Shown here one piece after another: positions 1 to 11,536 of a DNA stretch of 37,258 bases. Position 1 is the stretch's first letter. Each line of letters begins with the position of its first letter. A program made the translations under genes and the position numbers. The notes beneath the pieces were generated by a model. That model worked only from the letters and a program-made list of their open reading frames with translations. It did no database searches and was not told the DNA's origin. Source of the stretch: Bacteroidia bacterium (GTDB lineage Bacteria > Bacteroidota > Bacteroidia > Bacteroidales > VadinHA17); contig JAPLED010000086.1 in the NCBI GenBank assembly GCA_026391475.1, positions 1-37,258 of the forward strand, written 5' to 3'.

Positions 1-2109
<2,109 letters not shown>

Positions 2110-2238
2110 GAGTTAATCAATTTTACTAACTTTCTTACCAATATGTCAAAGAACTTTATCAATTTGAAAATGTGTCAATTTGAGAATTTGATAATGAATT
2201 CTCAAATCTTCAAATTAGTTAATTTTCAAATTAACTAG
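2110..2238 (-). other. tRNA-Ala/23S spacer with boxA and a strong hairpin
   Basis: AT-rich spacer of the rRNA operon. It holds a boxA-like antitermination motif AGTTCTTTGA (complement of 2146-2155), identical over 10 nt to the one in the 16S leader. It also holds a perfect 11-bp inverted repeat (2178-2188 with 2197-2207, 8-nt loop). The hairpin is a candidate precursor-processing site. Roles are inferred from position and from known rrn operon structure. Confidence 0.6.
2146..2155 (-). promoter_or_regulatory. boxA-like antitermination site, 23S side
   Basis: The minus strand reads AGTTCTTTGA, exactly repeated at 4184-4193 in the leader. Bacterial rrn operons carry boxA both in the leader and before 23S, where NusB/S10 bind nascent RNA to keep polymerase Rho-resistant. 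The assignment rests on motif and position. Confidence 0.55.
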
Positions 2239-2312
2239 TGGAGAATAAGGGAGTCGAACCCTTGACCCCCTGCGTGCAAGGCAGGTGCTCTGACCAACTG
2301 AGCTAATTCCCC
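2239..2312 (-). tRNA. tRNA-Ala (anticodon TGC)
   Basis: The minus strand folds into a complete 74-nt cloverleaf. The acceptor stem GGGGAAT pairs with ATTCTCC (one G-U), the D arm contains AGCTCAGTTGGT, the anticodon loop holds TGC, and the T arm contains GGTTCGACTCC. The discriminator base is A and CCA is not encoded, so it must be added after transcription. It lies between tRNA-Ile and 23S, the usual place in a bacterial rrn spacer. Confidence 0.97.
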
Positions 2313-2320
2313 AATCGCTG

Positions 2321-2394
2321 TAGTCCCGCACGGAGTTGAACCGTGGACCTCTACATTATCAGTGTAGCGCTCTAACCAACTGAGCTACGGGACT
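2321..2394 (-). tRNA. tRNA-Ile (anticodon GAT)
   Basis: Complete 74-nt tRNA on the minus strand. The acceptor stem AGTCCCG pairs with CGGGACT, the anticodon loop is CTGATAA (GAT anticodon), and the T arm contains GGTTCAACTCC. CCA is not encoded. Only 8 nt separate it from tRNA-Ala, so both are processed from the 16S-23S spacer. Confidence 0.97.
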
Positions 2395-2540
2395 GAATAA
2401 TACTTCCGTAAACTTAATATGGTGGTTGTATATTCTCCTGTTATCCGCGCTGGCGGATGCTATATAATTAATGAAGTATACCAGGCGGATAAGTAACTTT
2501 TTTCCAATAATGGATATAGTTAACTGATTGATTTTCTCCA
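2395..2540 (-). other. 16S/tRNA-Ile spacer with processing-stem half
   Basis: Non-coding rrn spacer. It contains a 6-bp hairpin (ATCCGC 2443-2448 with GCGGAT 2453-2458). Just after the 16S end it has AAAATCAATC (complement of 2526-2535). That sequence can pair with GATTGGTTTT of the leader (complement of 4095-4104; nine Watson-Crick pairs and one G-U). The two flank 16S and are a likely RNase III-type precursor stem. Confidence 0.5.
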
Positions 2541-4067
<1,527 letters not shown>

Positions 4068-4214
4068 AAAAATTTATTCTTAAATCTCTTTACAAAAACC
4101 AATCCGTGTACTCAATTCAAAAATACTAACAAGTTTTTTTGACGAGATTTTCCATATCTCGCCTGGTTGTTTACTTCATAATTTCAAAGAACTCCCCTTT
4201 TGCTTTTGGGACGA
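4068..4214 (-). other. rrn operon leader with boxA and stem-loop
   Basis: Leader between the rrn promoter and 16S. Reading on the minus strand it has a boxA-like AGTTCTTTGA (complement of 4184-4193), then a 6-bp hairpin (CGAGAT/ATCTCG, 4143-4148 with 4156-4161). Next comes GATTGGTTTT (complement of 4095-4104), able to pair with the sequence just beyond the 16S 3' end. Confidence 0.55.
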
Positions 4215-4222
4215 CAAAGATA
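4215..4222 (-). promoter_or_regulatory. putative rrn promoter -7 box
   Basis: The minus strand reads TATCTTTG, a perfect match to the Bacteroidota -7 consensus TAnnTTTG, about 150 nt before 16S. A clear -33 TTTG is not visible; TTTA at an 18-nt spacing (4241-4244) is the nearest candidate. It also lies within the upstream region of the divergent glycosyltransferase gene. Confidence 0.6.
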
Positions 4223-4289
4223 AAAATAATCCTCACGATTTAAATGTCTATATAATGAAAAATACTATTTTCGTAAATATTTATCTGAT

Positions 4290-5018
4290 ATGCCGAACAT
4301 TGTAATTATTCCAACTTACAAGGAAAAAGAGAATATAGAGGCAATAATCAAAGCCATATCCTCTCTTTCCATTCCGTTCGACATTCTTATAATAGATGAT
4401 AACTCCCCTGACGGAACCGCTGATATCGTTAAAAATCTGCAACCATTAATGCCAAATCTTCACATCATCGAACGACCCGGCAAACTGGGATTAGGTACAG
4501 CATATATTTCAGGCTTTAAGTGGGCTCTCGAAAAAGACTATAGCTATATTTTTGAAATGGATGCAGATTTCTCCCACGACCCGCGCGATCTTGTGAAACT
4601 GTACAAAGCATGTAAAGATAATGGTGCTGACCTGGCTATCGGTTCAAGATATATCAGCGGTGTAAACGTAGTTAACTGGCCTCTCTCCCGGGTCATTATG
4701 TCGTATGTCGCTTCTATCTATGTCAGAGCAGTTACAGGTATGAGAATTATGGATACCACAGCCGGACTCAAATGTTACAGGAGGGAGGTTCTGGAGAACA
4801 TCAAACCAGACCATATCAGATCAGTAGGTTATGGTTTCCAGATTGAAATGAAGTTTACTGCCTGGAAACTAGGCTACAAAATAGTTGAGATCCCTATTGT
4901 TTTCACAGACAGGAAACTGGGAACTTCAAAAATGTCTGGAGGAATCTTTAATGAGGCATTATGGGGTGTCTTAAGAATGAAATTCAGAAGCATCTTCACT
5001 AAATATCCAAGAAGGTAA
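4290..5018 (+). CDS. GT2 polyprenol-phosphate mannosyltransferase (DPM1-like)
   Basis: Predicted to transfer a hexose, probably mannose from GDP-mannose, to a polyprenyl phosphate on the cytoplasmic face of the inner membrane, giving a lipid-linked sugar donor. The 242-aa protein is the single-domain, soluble form of the family. Seen in sequence: the N-terminal IPTYKEKENI motif, DDNSPDGT at residues 36-43, the metal-binding DAD at 91-93 followed by FSHDP, an SRY segment and DTTAGLKCYRRE. The C-terminal DRKLGTSKMS region is typical of DPM1 homologues. There is no C-terminal membrane domain. The ATG at 4290 starts right at the conserved first strand and has no Shine-Dalgarno. It is divergent from the rRNA operon. 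Sugar specificity is inferred from family resemblance; a glucose-specific paralogue cannot be excluded. Confidence 0.88.
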   Translation: MPNIVIIPTYKEKENIEAIIKAISSLSIPFDILIIDDNSPDGTADIVKNLQPLMPNLHIIERPGKLGLGTAYISGFKWALEKDYSYIFEMDADFSHDPRDLVKLYKACKDNGADLAIGSRYISGVNVVNWPLSRVIMSYVASIYVRAVTGMRIMDTTAGLKCYRREVLENIKPDHIRSVGYGFQIEMKFTAWKLGYKIVEIPIVFTDRKLGTSKMSGGIFNEALWGVLRMKFRSIFTKYPRR

Positions 5019-5055
5019 ATATACCTTTATATATAGGGACGACGGGTTATAAGTT

Positions 5056-5159
5056 ATTCACCCCTCTCCCGCTCCGCGGGATTTCCCCCAAGGGGGAAAA
5101 AATATAGTAAAGTTTTACTGGATTCCTTTCCCCTTAGGGGAAAAAGAAAGGAGGTGAAT
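5056..5159. repeat. clustered palindromic intergenic repeat, copy 1
   Basis: Outer arms ATTCACC (5056-5062) and GGTGAAT (5153-5159) enclose three perfect hairpins: CCCGC/GCGGG (5068-5080), TTTCCCCC/GGGGGAAA (5082-5099) and TTTCCCC/GGGGAAA (5127-5143). It fills the gap between the glycosyltransferase gene and pyrC. The nested architecture matches the elements at 6559-6693 and at the right edge. It could act as a transcription attenuator or be a REP/MITE-like element. Confidence 0.65.
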
Positions 5160-5191
5160 CGATAGCCTGCAAATTGAATAAGTATCATAAA

Positions 5192-6535
5192 ATGAGCAAT
5201 ATATTAATAAAGAATGCCACAATTATTAATGAAGGAAGAACTTTCCGGAGTGATCTTTTAATTAAAGAAGAACTCATTTCAGCGATAGGATCTGCTGACC
5301 AGATGATTGCCCCAGCCGGGACAAAAATAATAGACGCAACAGGATTATTACTGATCCCGGGGGTAATCGACGATCAGGTTCATTTCAGAGAACCCGGACT
5401 AACGCACAAAGGTGATATTTTCAGCGAGTCGAGGGCAGCTACTGCCGGTGGTGTAACATCTTTTATGGATATGCCTAACACCGACCCACAAACAGTTTCA
5501 ATCGACATACTTAATGAAAAATACCGGATAGGTTCTGAAAACTCACTTACCAATTACTCTTTTTATATTGGCGCCACAAACACAAATCTCGATGAAGTGA
5601 TGAAAGTCGATCCATCGGAAGTATGTGGTATAAAGCTGTTCATGGGGTCTTCAACCGGTAACATGCTTGTTGATAATGAAAATGCTTTGAAAGAATTGTT
5701 TGCAAAAGCTTTTTTACCTTTAACCGCTCATTGTGAATATGAACCAACAATAAGGAAAAACAGTGAGATATACAGGGAAAAATACGGGGAGGATGTCCCA
5801 ATTAAAATGCATTCGCTGATACGCAGCCGTGAAGCCTGTTTTCTCTCCTCATCACATGCCATTAATCTTGCAAAAGAGTATAATACAAGACTTCACATAC
5901 TTCATCTTTCAACAGCTGATGAGATGAAGCTTTTCAGTAATGAGTTACCATTAAACCAAAAAAGGATAACCGGAGAGGTTTGTGTTCACCATCTATGGTT
6001 TGATGAATCATCATATGATGACCTCGGGACACTTATAAAATGGAATCCGGCAATAAAAACCCGGTTCGACAGGAATGCCCTGATCAGTGGTGTGAATAAT
6101 AATCTTATCGATATTGTCGCCACCGACCATGCTCCGCATACTCTAACCGAAAAAGGGAACAGCTATTTCAAAGCACCTTCCGGCGGACCGCTTATTCAGC
6201 ACTCACTGGTTGTAATGCTCGAACTCTGGCATAGGAAAGTTTTCAGTCTTGAAAAAATCGTTGAAATGATGTGCCATAATCCTGCTATTCTATTCAATAT
6301 CAAAGATCGAGGATTTATCAGGGAAGGTTATAAAGCTGACTTGTGTCTTGTCGATCCTGCCAGCCCCTGGGTGGTTTCAAAAAAAAATATCCTTTATAAA
6401 TGCGGATGGTCACCTTTTGAAGGAACTACCTTCAGATCAAAAGTTGTTCAAACGATTGTAAATGGGACGATTGTATATGACAACGGAGTAATTAAAGAGG
6501 ATTACAGGGGTCAGCGATTGATGTTTGATCGTTAA
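5192..6535 (+). CDS. pyrC: dihydroorotase (class I-type, Bacteroidota subgroup)
   Basis: Cyclises N-carbamoyl-L-aspartate to dihydroorotate in de novo pyrimidine synthesis; cytoplasmic metal-dependent amidohydrolase. The 447-aa protein shows the PGVIDDQVHFREPGLTHKG block near residues 56-74, GGVTSFMDMPNT, GIKLFMGSSTGNML, a ligand His in TAHCE, another in LHILHLST, and the catalytic Asp in ATDHAPH. The first metal-binding His of the usual HxH is Gln here (Q62 before H64). From memory this is normal for Bacteroidota dihydroorotases, so I do not read it as loss of function. I chose the ATG at 5192 (MSNILIKNATI) over a TTG six codons earlier, since the protein then begins at the first conserved strand. 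No Shine-Dalgarno lies at a useful distance. Convergent with lysC. Confidence 0.95.
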   Translation: MSNILIKNATIINEGRTFRSDLLIKEELISAIGSADQMIAPAGTKIIDATGLLLIPGVIDDQVHFREPGLTHKGDIFSESRAATAGGVTSFMDMPNTDPQTVSIDILNEKYRIGSENSLTNYSFYIGATNTNLDEVMKVDPSEVCGIKLFMGSSTGNMLVDNENALKELFAKAFLPLTAHCEYEPTIRKNSEIYREKYGEDVPIKMHSLIRSREACFLSSSHAINLAKEYNTRLHILHLSTADEMKLFSNELPLNQKRITGEVCVHHLWFDESSYDDLGTLIKWNPAIKTRFDRNALISGVNNNLIDIVATDHAPHTLTEKGNSYFKAPSGGPLIQHSLVVMLELWHRKVFSLEKIVEMMCHNPAILFNIKDRGFIREGYKADLCLVDPASPWVVSKKNILYKCGWSPFEGTTFRSKVVQTIVNGTIVYDNGVIKEDYRGQRLMFDR

Positions 6536-6558
6536 TAGTTATTGTGCTATAAGAATCA

Positions 6559-6693
6559 AACCACCTCCCCCTGACGCTTCGGTCAGGGTACTCCTCCTTC
6601 TCAAGGAGGAGAAATAGAAGATATTGAATTTCAAAATTTTCCCCTCCTTTTCAAAGGAGGGGTGTCCCGACGAATAGTCGGGACGGGGTGGTT
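6559..6693. repeat. clustered palindromic intergenic repeat, copy 2
   Basis: Between the convergent pyrC and lysC genes. Outer arms AACCACC (6559-6565) and GGTGGTT (6687-6693) enclose four perfect hairpins: CCCTGAC/GTCAGGG (6569-6588), CTCCTCCTT/AAGGAGGAG (6591-6611), CCCCTCCTTT/AAAGGAGGGG (6641-6662) and GTCCCGAC/GTCGGGAC (6664-6684). It probably terminates both genes. The stacked design suggests a REP- or MITE-like family rather than a simple terminator. Confidence 0.75.
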
Positions 6694-6699
6694 AATGTC

Positions 6700-7956
6700 T
6701 TATTCCTGTCTTACAACAAATCTCACTGTGCTTCTCGTACGTTGTTCAATCATAATTTCTCGTCCCTTAGTTATTCTTTCAATTGCCTCCTGTGTATAAT
6801 GTCTGATCGACAGCATTTCAACCGATTCATTATATATGGCATTATATTCTGTTTTCAGGTCGGCAATAAGAGCATCCACCCTTACTCTCTCATCATCAAC
6901 ACAGACATCGATGCTTACTGCACTTGCTTCCACAAGGTTTACCTTAATGCCGTGTGCGATAAATGAATGGAAAACCCTGCTCAGATTATCACCCATCACA
7001 AATGAGAAATCTTTCGGAAGAATTGAGATAAGTATCTGATCCTCTTTTTTAATGAAAACCGGGATTATCTTTTTAAGAGTTGCATCAGCTTTGATAATAG
7101 TCCCTTTTTCACCGGGTACAAGAAATGATCGCACATGAAGCGGGATATTCTTGTTATGAAGTGGTTTAATGGTCTTCGGGTGAATTACTTTTGCACCTGA
7201 AAAAGTTATTTCAACAGCCTCCCTATAAGATATTTCATCAAGTTTCTGAGCATCCGGCAACCATTTGGGATCGGCATTCAGGATTCCTGGTACATCTTTC
7301 CATACCATAACACTTTCAGCATCAAGCATGTTTGCGAGGATGGCTGCCGTATAATCTGATCCTTCCCTGCCAAGTGTTGTTGTCTGTCCGGTAACTGTTC
7401 CTCCTATAAAACCCTGGGTAACATAAATCCTCTTCTTTTTAAAGTCAAAAATGCTTCGTATTCTATTGGTGCTTTCACTCCATAATATATTTGCATCTCT
7501 GAACCTGTCATCTGTTATCAGCGATTCCCTGATATCTATCCATTCTGTGTTCATTCCAGACAATTTCAGGAAAGCCTCCACAATTATTGTTGACCAAATT
7601 TCACCATAAGAGACTATCTGATCATATTCAAAATCGTGCTTCCCCTTTGATCCAGTCATTAAATAATCTTTCAGACGGGCAAAGGAGATATCTATCTTTT
7701 CTTTAACTTCTGAGAAAGTACTGAAAAGTTCATCAATTACCAATAAGTGTCCTTCATACACTTCATCCAGAAGAGCAGTATATTTTTCTTCACCGTTGAG
7801 CCATGCCATGAGGACTTTCTCAAGAGCATTTGTTGTCTTTCCGAAAGCAGAAACGACAACCACCAGATTTTCTGACTCCAGCGAAACAATACTGGCGAGA
7901 TTCCTTATTCCTGGAGCATTTTTTACTGATGCACCTCCAAACTTATAAACCTTCAT
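6700..7956 (-). CDS. lysC: aspartate kinase (monofunctional, ACT-regulated)
   Basis: Phosphorylates L-aspartate, the first step toward lysine, threonine, methionine and diaminopimelate; cytoplasmic. The 418-aa protein begins MKVYKFGGASVKN, the amino-acid-kinase signature. It carries TQGFIGGTVTGQTTTLGREG and the GSDYTAAILA block that bind substrate and ATP. The last 130 or so residues form ACT-type regulatory domains (LVEASAVSIDVCVDD), implying feedback control. No homoserine dehydrogenase domain is fused. The ATG at 7956 was preferred to an in-frame TTG three codons upstream because the kinase motif follows directly. A promoter of the TTG-N19-TAnnTTTA kind lies just upstream, back to back with mfd. 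Confidence 0.95.
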   Translation of the reverse strand: MKVYKFGGASVKNAPGIRNLASIVSLESENLVVVVSAFGKTTNALEKVLMAWLNGEEKYTALLDEVYEGHLLVIDELFSTFSEVKEKIDISFARLKDYLMTGSKGKHDFEYDQIVSYGEIWSTIIVEAFLKLSGMNTEWIDIRESLITDDRFRDANILWSESTNRIRSIFDFKKKRIYVTQGFIGGTVTGQTTTLGREGSDYTAAILANMLDAESVMVWKDVPGILNADPKWLPDAQKLDEISYREAVEITFSGAKVIHPKTIKPLHNKNIPLHVRSFLVPGEKGTIIKADATLKKIIPVFIKKEDQILISILPKDFSFVMGDNLSRVFHSFIAHGIKVNLVEASAVSIDVCVDDERVRVDALIADLKTEYNAIYNESVEMLSIRHYTQEAIERITKGREIMIEQRTRSTVRFVVRQE

Positions 7957-7972
7957 GGATTCCAATTTGCTC

Positions 7973-8003
7973 TAAAATTAACATTTCTGCCATATAATTC
8001 AAT
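7973..8003 (-). promoter_or_regulatory. putative lysC promoter
   Basis: The minus strand reads ATTG (complement of 8000-8003), 19 nt, then TAATTTTA (complement of 7973-7980). It fits the Bacteroidota -33/-7 arrangement, with A in place of the final G. The box ends 16 nt before the lysC ATG. Confidence 0.5.
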
Positions 8004-8039
8004 TCCATTGGGAAACATCTCTTTTAAGATTCATTTTAG

Positions 8040-8047
8040 TAATTTTG
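8040..8047 (+). promoter_or_regulatory. putative mfd promoter -7 box
   Basis: TAATTTTG is a perfect TAnnTTTG match, 17 nt before the ATG at 8065. No good -33 element is seen at the usual 19-21 nt spacing. The position favours the ATG at 8065 over the upstream TTG at 8008, which would lie before the promoter. Confidence 0.5.
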
Positions 8048-8064
8048 CCGGCACGCTTCTACAA

Positions 8065-11000
8065 ATGAAAGAAAACCAAATAACTGGTCACTATAACACC
8101 CATCCTGTACTCCCGGCTCTGATTAAAACAATATATGCAGACAAGACCGGAAATATTCGTATTGAAGGACTTTCAGGTTCATCAAAGGCGATAGTTCTGT
8201 CGCTCGTTTTTCATAAAACACAAACCACCCATGTCGTAATAATTCCGGAAAAAGAGGATGCTGCCTATTTTTATAACGACCTGATTTCTCTTGTTGGCGA
8301 AGATTCTGTTTTCTTTTTTCCATCGACATACAAACGGTCAGTTCAGTATGAGCAGACCGAGCCGGCAAATATTGTCCTTCGCACCGAAGTACTTAATCAT
8401 CTTGCCTCAGGAAAAAGAAAAGGGATTATTGTTACCTACCCCGAGTCGGTTATGGAAAAAGTGGTGAGCAGGAAAAACCTGAAAAAGAACACTTTCAACA
8501 TAAGTAATGGTGACAAGATCTCGTTAGAGTTTCTTGAGGAGATGCTTCATGAATACAATTTTGTAAGGACTGATTTTGTTTATGAACCCGGACAGTATTC
8601 AATAAGAGGAAGCATAGCAGACGTTTTTTCTTACTCGGCCGATCTGCCCTACCGTATCGACTTTTTTGGCGAAGAAGTCGAAACAATAAGATCGTTTAAT
8701 ACTGATGATCAGTTGTCTGTGAGTATTCACAAGCAGATATCCATTATACCTAACATCCAGGATATATCAATTGAGGAGATCAATGATTCCTTTACCGACT
8801 TTTTACCCCCCTCCTCGCTGATATGGATTGAGGATGCAGAATATATTAAGGAAAAGATCAATAATATCTTCTTTCAGACTACACAAAGGGAAGAATCGGG
8901 TCAGATATCCGAAAAGAAAGAGTTGGTGATGACAGGGAATAATTTTTTTGATTATTGCAAAAATTTCAGGATGCTTGAGCTCGGAAGGCAAAGCATGTTT
9001 GAACCTGAAGCCAGATTTGAATTCCGTACTGAATCCCAACCTGTTTTCAATAAAAATTTCGAATTGCTTTCCGGAAAACTTCTTTCGAATGATGCTGATG
9101 GTTACGTTACATACATCATTTCGGAGAGCGAGTCGCAGATCGAAAGGCTCAGGGATATCTTTTCTGAGATTAACCCTGATGTACACTTTACCCCGCTTTT
9201 ACTGAATCTGCACAACGGATTCACTGATCATGATCTGAAGATTTCGATATATACTGATCACCAGATATTTGACAGGTATCATAAATTCAGGATAAGAGGA
9301 TACTTTACAAGAAAAGAGAGTATTTCGGTAAAAGAGCTTACAGGACTTAATCCGGGAGATTATGTTGTACACATCGATCATGGTATCGGTAAGTTCGGCG
9401 GACTGGAGAAGATTGAAGTTAACGGAAAGATCCAGGAGGCTATAAAGTTGGTTTACAGGGATAATGATATCCTTTATGTAGGTATCCACTCACTTCATCG
9501 CATATCAAAATATAAGGGGAAAGATAGTGCTGAACCAAAAATTTACAAACTAGGTTCAGGTGCCTGGCAGAAACTTAAGCAGACTACAAAAACGAGAGTA
9601 AAGGATATTGCAAAAGATCTTATCCATCTTTATGCAAAAAGGATGGGCTCTCCGGGATTTTCTTTTTCACCCGATTCATATCTTCAGCGCGAACTTGAAG
9701 CTTCATTTATTTATGAGGATACCCCCGATCAATTGACTGCTTCAGTTGCCGTTAAAGAAGATATGGAAGCCGCTCACCCCATGGATCGTCTTGTATGTGG
9801 TGATGTAGGTTTCGGTAAAACTGAAATAGCCATAAGAGCTGCATTTAAATCGGCTTCCGACAGCAAACAAACAGCTGTGCTTGTGCCTACAACGATCCTT
9901 GCTCTTCAACACTACAAAACATTTTCATCTCGACTCAAAGGATTTCCATGTAATATTGAATATATAAGCCGGCATAAAAAAGTCGCTGATCAAAAGAAGA
10001 TCCTCTCACAACTGTCTGAAGGAAAGATAGATATAATTATAGGCACCCATAAGCTTGTCGGGCAGGATGTTAAGTTCAAAGATCTTGGACTTCTGATAAT
10101 TGATGAAGAACAGAGGTTCGGCGTTTCAGTAAAAGAGAAACTGAAGAAGATTAAGGCAAACGTCGACACTCTGACTCTTACAGCTACTCCCATCCCACGC
10201 ACATTGCAATTCTCGCTGATGGGAGCCCGCGACCTTTCCATAATCAACACTCCTCCTCCCAACAGGATGCCGATTGTAACTGAATTATATGGCTTTAACG
10301 AAGAAATAATAAAAGAAGGTATTGAATATGAGGTCTCAAGAAACGGCCAGGTATTTTTTATTCATAACAGGGTTGAAAATATCAAACAGATACAAGCTCA
10401 GATCAATCGCATATGCCCCAATGTTAAAACAGCAATTGTACACGGGAAGATGGATGGCATTCATATCGAAAATGTGATGTACGATTTCATACAGGGCGAT
10501 TATGATGTTCTTCTGGCGACCACCATAATAGAATCGGGACTTGATATTCCTAATGCCAATACTATTTTCATAAATGATGCTCACCACTTTGGTCTCTCAG
10601 AGTTACATCAGCTCAGGGGAAGAGTCGGACGCTCGAATAAAAAAGCCTTTTGTTATCTGCTGGCTCCTCCTTTGAGCACGCTCACACACGAGGCACGACG
10701 CAGGCTTAAGGCAATTGAAGAATTTTCGGAACTCGGTAGCGGGTTCAATATAGCAATGCAGGATCTTGATATCAGAGGCTCCGGAAACCTGCTCGGAGGA
10801 GAACAGAGCGGATTTATTGCTGATGTAGGATTTGAGACCTATCAGCGGATATTAAATGAAGCTCTGATCGAATTGAGAGAGTCTGAGTTCAGAGAACCCT
10901 CAACCGATGGAGAGAAGGTTGCTGTACCGATAAAAGCGGGACATGAAAAATCATATGTGTCCGATTTTCAAATCGATACCGATCTTGAAATTATGTTCCC

Positions 11001-11427
11001 CGATGAATATATTTCAAATATTTCGGAAAGGATAAGGTTATATAAAGAGCTGAATGAGATTGATACAGATGAAGCATTAATATTGTTTGAGAAGAAACTT
11101 ATTGACAGGTTTGGGAATATTCCTGCCCCGGCAGAAGCTCTCCTCGATATTGTAAGAATCAAATGGATCGCTGTAAAACTTGGAATCGAAAAAATCCTGT
11201 TAAAGAATAACCTGCTCATTGCCAACTTCGTTTCGGATCATAACTCACAGTTTTATCGTAGCGCACTTTTCATTTCGATAATGAATTATGTAAACAGAAA
11301 GCAAAAGCAGATGAATATGAAACAAAAAACATCAAAGCTTAGCCTTACAGTCTCTGATGTGAAATCGGTTAAATCTGCAATTCATATTATAAAAGAGATT
11401 CTTGCAGATTATAATAGAAGTGCCTAG
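8065..11427 (+). CDS. mfd: transcription-repair coupling factor Mfd
   Basis: Removes RNA polymerase stalled at DNA lesions and recruits UvrA; cytoplasmic ATP-driven DNA translocase. The 1120-aa protein is close to the family's normal length. Domains in order: an N-terminal UvrB-like module (about 1-330), the RNA-polymerase-interacting CarD-like domain (VVHIDHGIGKFGGLEK), and a RecG-type helicase core with Walker A GDVGFGKTE near residue 579. The core continues with DEEQRFGV as DEAD-box-like motif II, TATPIPRTL as motif III, and GRVGRS as motif VI. A C-terminal autoinhibitory domain ends the protein. Start chosen at the ATG at 8065; an in-frame TTG at 8008 would add 19 residues with no family support and precedes the -7 box. 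It is divergent from lysC. Confidence 0.97.
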   Translation: MKENQITGHYNTHPVLPALIKTIYADKTGNIRIEGLSGSSKAIVLSLVFHKTQTTHVVIIPEKEDAAYFYNDLISLVGEDSVFFFPSTYKRSVQYEQTEPANIVLRTEVLNHLASGKRKGIIVTYPESVMEKVVSRKNLKKNTFNISNGDKISLEFLEEMLHEYNFVRTDFVYEPGQYSIRGSIADVFSYSADLPYRIDFFGEEVETIRSFNTDDQLSVSIHKQISIIPNIQDISIEEINDSFTDFLPPSSLIWIEDAEYIKEKINNIFFQTTQREESGQISEKKELVMTGNNFFDYCKNFRMLELGRQSMFEPEARFEFRTESQPVFNKNFELLSGKLLSNDADGYVTYIISESESQIERLRDIFSEINPDVHFTPLLLNLHNGFTDHDLKISIYTDHQIFDRYHKFRIRGYFTRKESISVKELTGLNPGDYVVHIDHGIGKFGGLEKIEVNGKIQEAIKLVYRDNDILYVGIHSLHRISKYKGKDSAEPKIYKLGSGAWQKLKQTTKTRVKDIAKDLIHLYAKRMGSPGFSFSPDSYLQRELEASFIYEDTPDQLTASVAVKEDMEAAHPMDRLVCGDVGFGKTEIAIRAAFKSASDSKQTAVLVPTTILALQHYKTFSSRLKGFPCNIEYISRHKKVADQKKILSQLSEGKIDIIIGTHKLVGQDVKFKDLGLLIIDEEQRFGVSVKEKLKKIKANVDTLTLTATPIPRTLQFSLMGARDLSIINTPPPNRMPIVTELYGFNEEIIKEGIEYEVSRNGQVFFIHNRVENIKQIQAQINRICPNVKTAIVHGKMDGIHIENVMYDFIQGDYDVLLATTIIESGLDIPNANTIFINDAHHFGLSELHQLRGRVGRSNKKAFCYLLAPPLSTLTHEARRRLKAIEEFSELGSGFNIAMQDLDIRGSGNLLGGEQSGFIADVGFETYQRILNEALIELRESEFREPSTDGEKVAVPIKAGHEKSYVSDFQIDTDLEIMFPDEYISNISERIRLYKELNEIDTDEALILFEKKLIDRFGNIPAPAEALLDIVRIKWIAVKLGIEKILLKNNLLIANFVSDHNSQFYRSALFISIMNYVNRKQKQMNMKQKTSKLSLTVSDVKSVKSAIHIIKEILADYNRSA

Positions 11428-11461
11428 AATGCCAAAAGTTTGCAGTTCATAAAAACTCCAA

Positions 11462-11520
11462 ACTTTAAGTACTTTAAGTACTTTAGGCACTTTAGGCACT
11501 TTAGGCACTTTAGGCACTTT
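11462..11520 (+). repeat. 9-bp tandem repeat upstream of coaX
   Basis: Six head-to-tail 9-bp units: two of ACTTTAAGT (11462-11479) and four of ACTTTAGGC (11480-11515), followed by a partial unit. It lies between the mfd stop and the coaX -7 box, exactly where -33 contacts would be. One TTTA of the array (11500-11503) is 21 nt from the -7 box. Copy number is likely to vary by slippage. Confidence 0.9.
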
Positions 11521-11524
11521 TTAC

Positions 11525-11532
11525 TACTTTTG
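11525..11532 (+). promoter_or_regulatory. putative coaX promoter -7 box (leaderless geometry)
   Basis: TACTTTTG matches TAnnTTTG exactly and ends only 4 nt before the coaX ATG. Since transcription starts a few bases after this box, the mRNA would begin at or next to the start codon. Confidence 0.5.
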
Positions 11533-11536
11533 TACC

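Noticed and set aside
5148-5157. AAGGAGGTGA, a perfect Shine-Dalgarno-like sequence upstream of pyrC
   Set aside because: It is the right arm of the palindromic repeat, about 35 nt from the ATG at 5192 and still too far from the TTG at 5174. The other genes here do not use SD motifs.
8008-8064. Upstream TTG start adding 19 residues to Mfd
   Set aside because: The extension has no family resemblance and the TTG lies before the likely promoter box at 8040-8047.
11462-11520. Possible CRISPR array
   Set aside because: The units are 9 bp with no spacers; it is a simple tandem repeat.
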